Assembly: GCA_025362915.1 (NCBI GenBank)
Contig: JANYEU010000380.1
Location: 1-6,527, forward strand
From: Chitinophagaceae bacterium
GTDB lineage: Bacteria > Bacteroidota > Bacteroidia > Chitinophagales > Chitinophagaceae
DNA length: 6,527 nucleotides
Direction: 5' to 3'
Shown here: positions 6,313-6,527 of the stretch, one piece after another
Layout of the letters: each line of letters opens with the position of its first letter
How positions within the stretch are numbered: the first letter of the stretch is position 1
The notes under the pieces: model-generated
What the model was told of the DNA's origin: nothing
Databases searched by the model: none
What the model saw: the letters and a program-made list of their open reading frames with translations, nothing else
Position numbers and translations under genes: made by a program

Positions 6313-6369
6313 AAGTGCAGCTACTACTTAAGGTGGTGGCTGCACTTTTTGTTTGTAAATAACCCCAAC
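6313..6369 (+). repeat. Terminator-module repeat, copy 2
   Basis: This is the second copy of the module at 5025-5082, 57 bp long. Relative to copy 1 the hairpin tip reads CTTAAGG instead of CCTACGGG; everything else, including the 19 bases after the T-tract, is the same. The copies are 1288 bp apart and bracket the HExxH gene. Confidence 0.85.
6314..6350 (+). terminator. Rho-independent terminator of the HExxH gene
   Basis: The arms AGTGCAGCTACTAC (6314-6327) and GTGGTGGCTGCACT (6333-6346) make a 14-bp stem with two G-U pairs and a loop of TTAAG, followed by TTTTT (6346-6350). It lies 56 nt after the stop codon at 6257. Confidence 0.88.
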
Positions 6370-6379
6370 AAGCCCCCGT

Positions 6380-6391
6380 CCCCTAAAGGGG
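6380..6391. repeat. Small palindrome CCCCTAAAGGGG
   Basis: Four C and four G residues flank TAAA, between the terminator module and the tandem array. C-run/G-run words of this kind recur in intergenic DNA of Bacteroidota. A four-pair stem is too short to be called a terminator. Confidence 0.35.
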
Positions 6392-6404
6392 TGTTATGGA
6401 GAGT

Positions 6405-6527
6405 AGATGGTGCAATGATGATTTGCAGATGGTACAATCATGCTTCGTAGATGGTGCAATCATGCTTCGTAGATGGTGCAATCATGCTTCGCAGATGGTG
6501 CAATCATGCTTCGCAGATGGTGCAATG
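6405..6527. repeat. 22-bp tandem repeat array, runs off the window
   Basis: Five complete 22-bp units (starting at 6405, 6427, 6449, 6471 and 6493) and a 13-base partial unit (6515-6527) are visible. The unit is AGATGGTGCAAT followed by CATGCTTCG and T or C. Unit 1 is the most divergent (ending GATGATTTGC), unit 2 has one change (GGTACAAT), unit 3 differs from units 4 and 5 only in its last base, and units 4 and 5 are identical. The array therefore becomes more uniform to the right. There are no spacers, so it is not CRISPR. The period is not a multiple of three and TAG occurs at two unit junctions, so it is unlikely to be coding. The full length is unknown. Confidence 0.9.

Noticed and set aside
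6405..6527. CRISPR array
   Set aside because: Units are contiguous with no unique spacers, and no cas gene is in the window.

Overview
The window looks like chromosomal DNA from a member of the phylum Bacteroidota, most likely Chitinophagaceae or a nearby family; this is inference from content. The clues are a secreted protein ending in a type IX secretion (T9SS) type A sorting domain with a PKD-like domain before it, a Bacteroidota-style small lipoprotein, start codons without Shine-Dalgarno sequences in A/T-rich leaders, promoter-like TTTG / TAnnTTTG elements, and moderate-to-low GC content.

Layout from left to right. Positions 1-181 hold no gene, only short degenerate GCAAAGAA direct repeats. 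A LuxR/NarL-type response regulator is on the minus strand (182-823). A 447-bp divergent intergenic region follows (824-1270). It carries three copies of an 18-bp dyad, CTA(G/A)GTA(T/A)ATATAC(C/T)TA(G/T), the third lying just upstream of a candidate Bacteroidota promoter, and then a possible 21-codon leader ORF. On the plus strand come a small lipoprotein (1271-1798) and, 32 bp later, a 1057-residue secreted alpha/beta-hydrolase-like protein with Ser418 in a GLSMGG nucleophile elbow and a C-terminal T9SS signal (1831-5004). These two probably form an operon ending at a strong terminator (5026-5063).

The 272-bp gap after the hydrolase is rich in secondary structure: the terminator, a perfect 16-bp inverted repeat, and a 12-bp terminator-like hairpin whose T-tract runs into the start codon of the next gene. 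That gene (5277-6257) encodes an exported protein with an HEYIH zinc-peptidase-like motif, and I know of no characterised homologue. It ends at a second copy of the terminator module. The two copies are nearly identical over about 57 bp and share 19 bp of sequence beyond the T-tract. The right edge is a 22-bp tandem repeat array that runs off the window.

Functional picture (inference): the orphan regulator may control itself and/or the divergent lipoprotein-hydrolase operon through the three dyads. Both plus-strand units encode envelope or secreted proteins. Substrates cannot be told from sequence. No mobile element, tRNA, rRNA or CRISPR array was seen.
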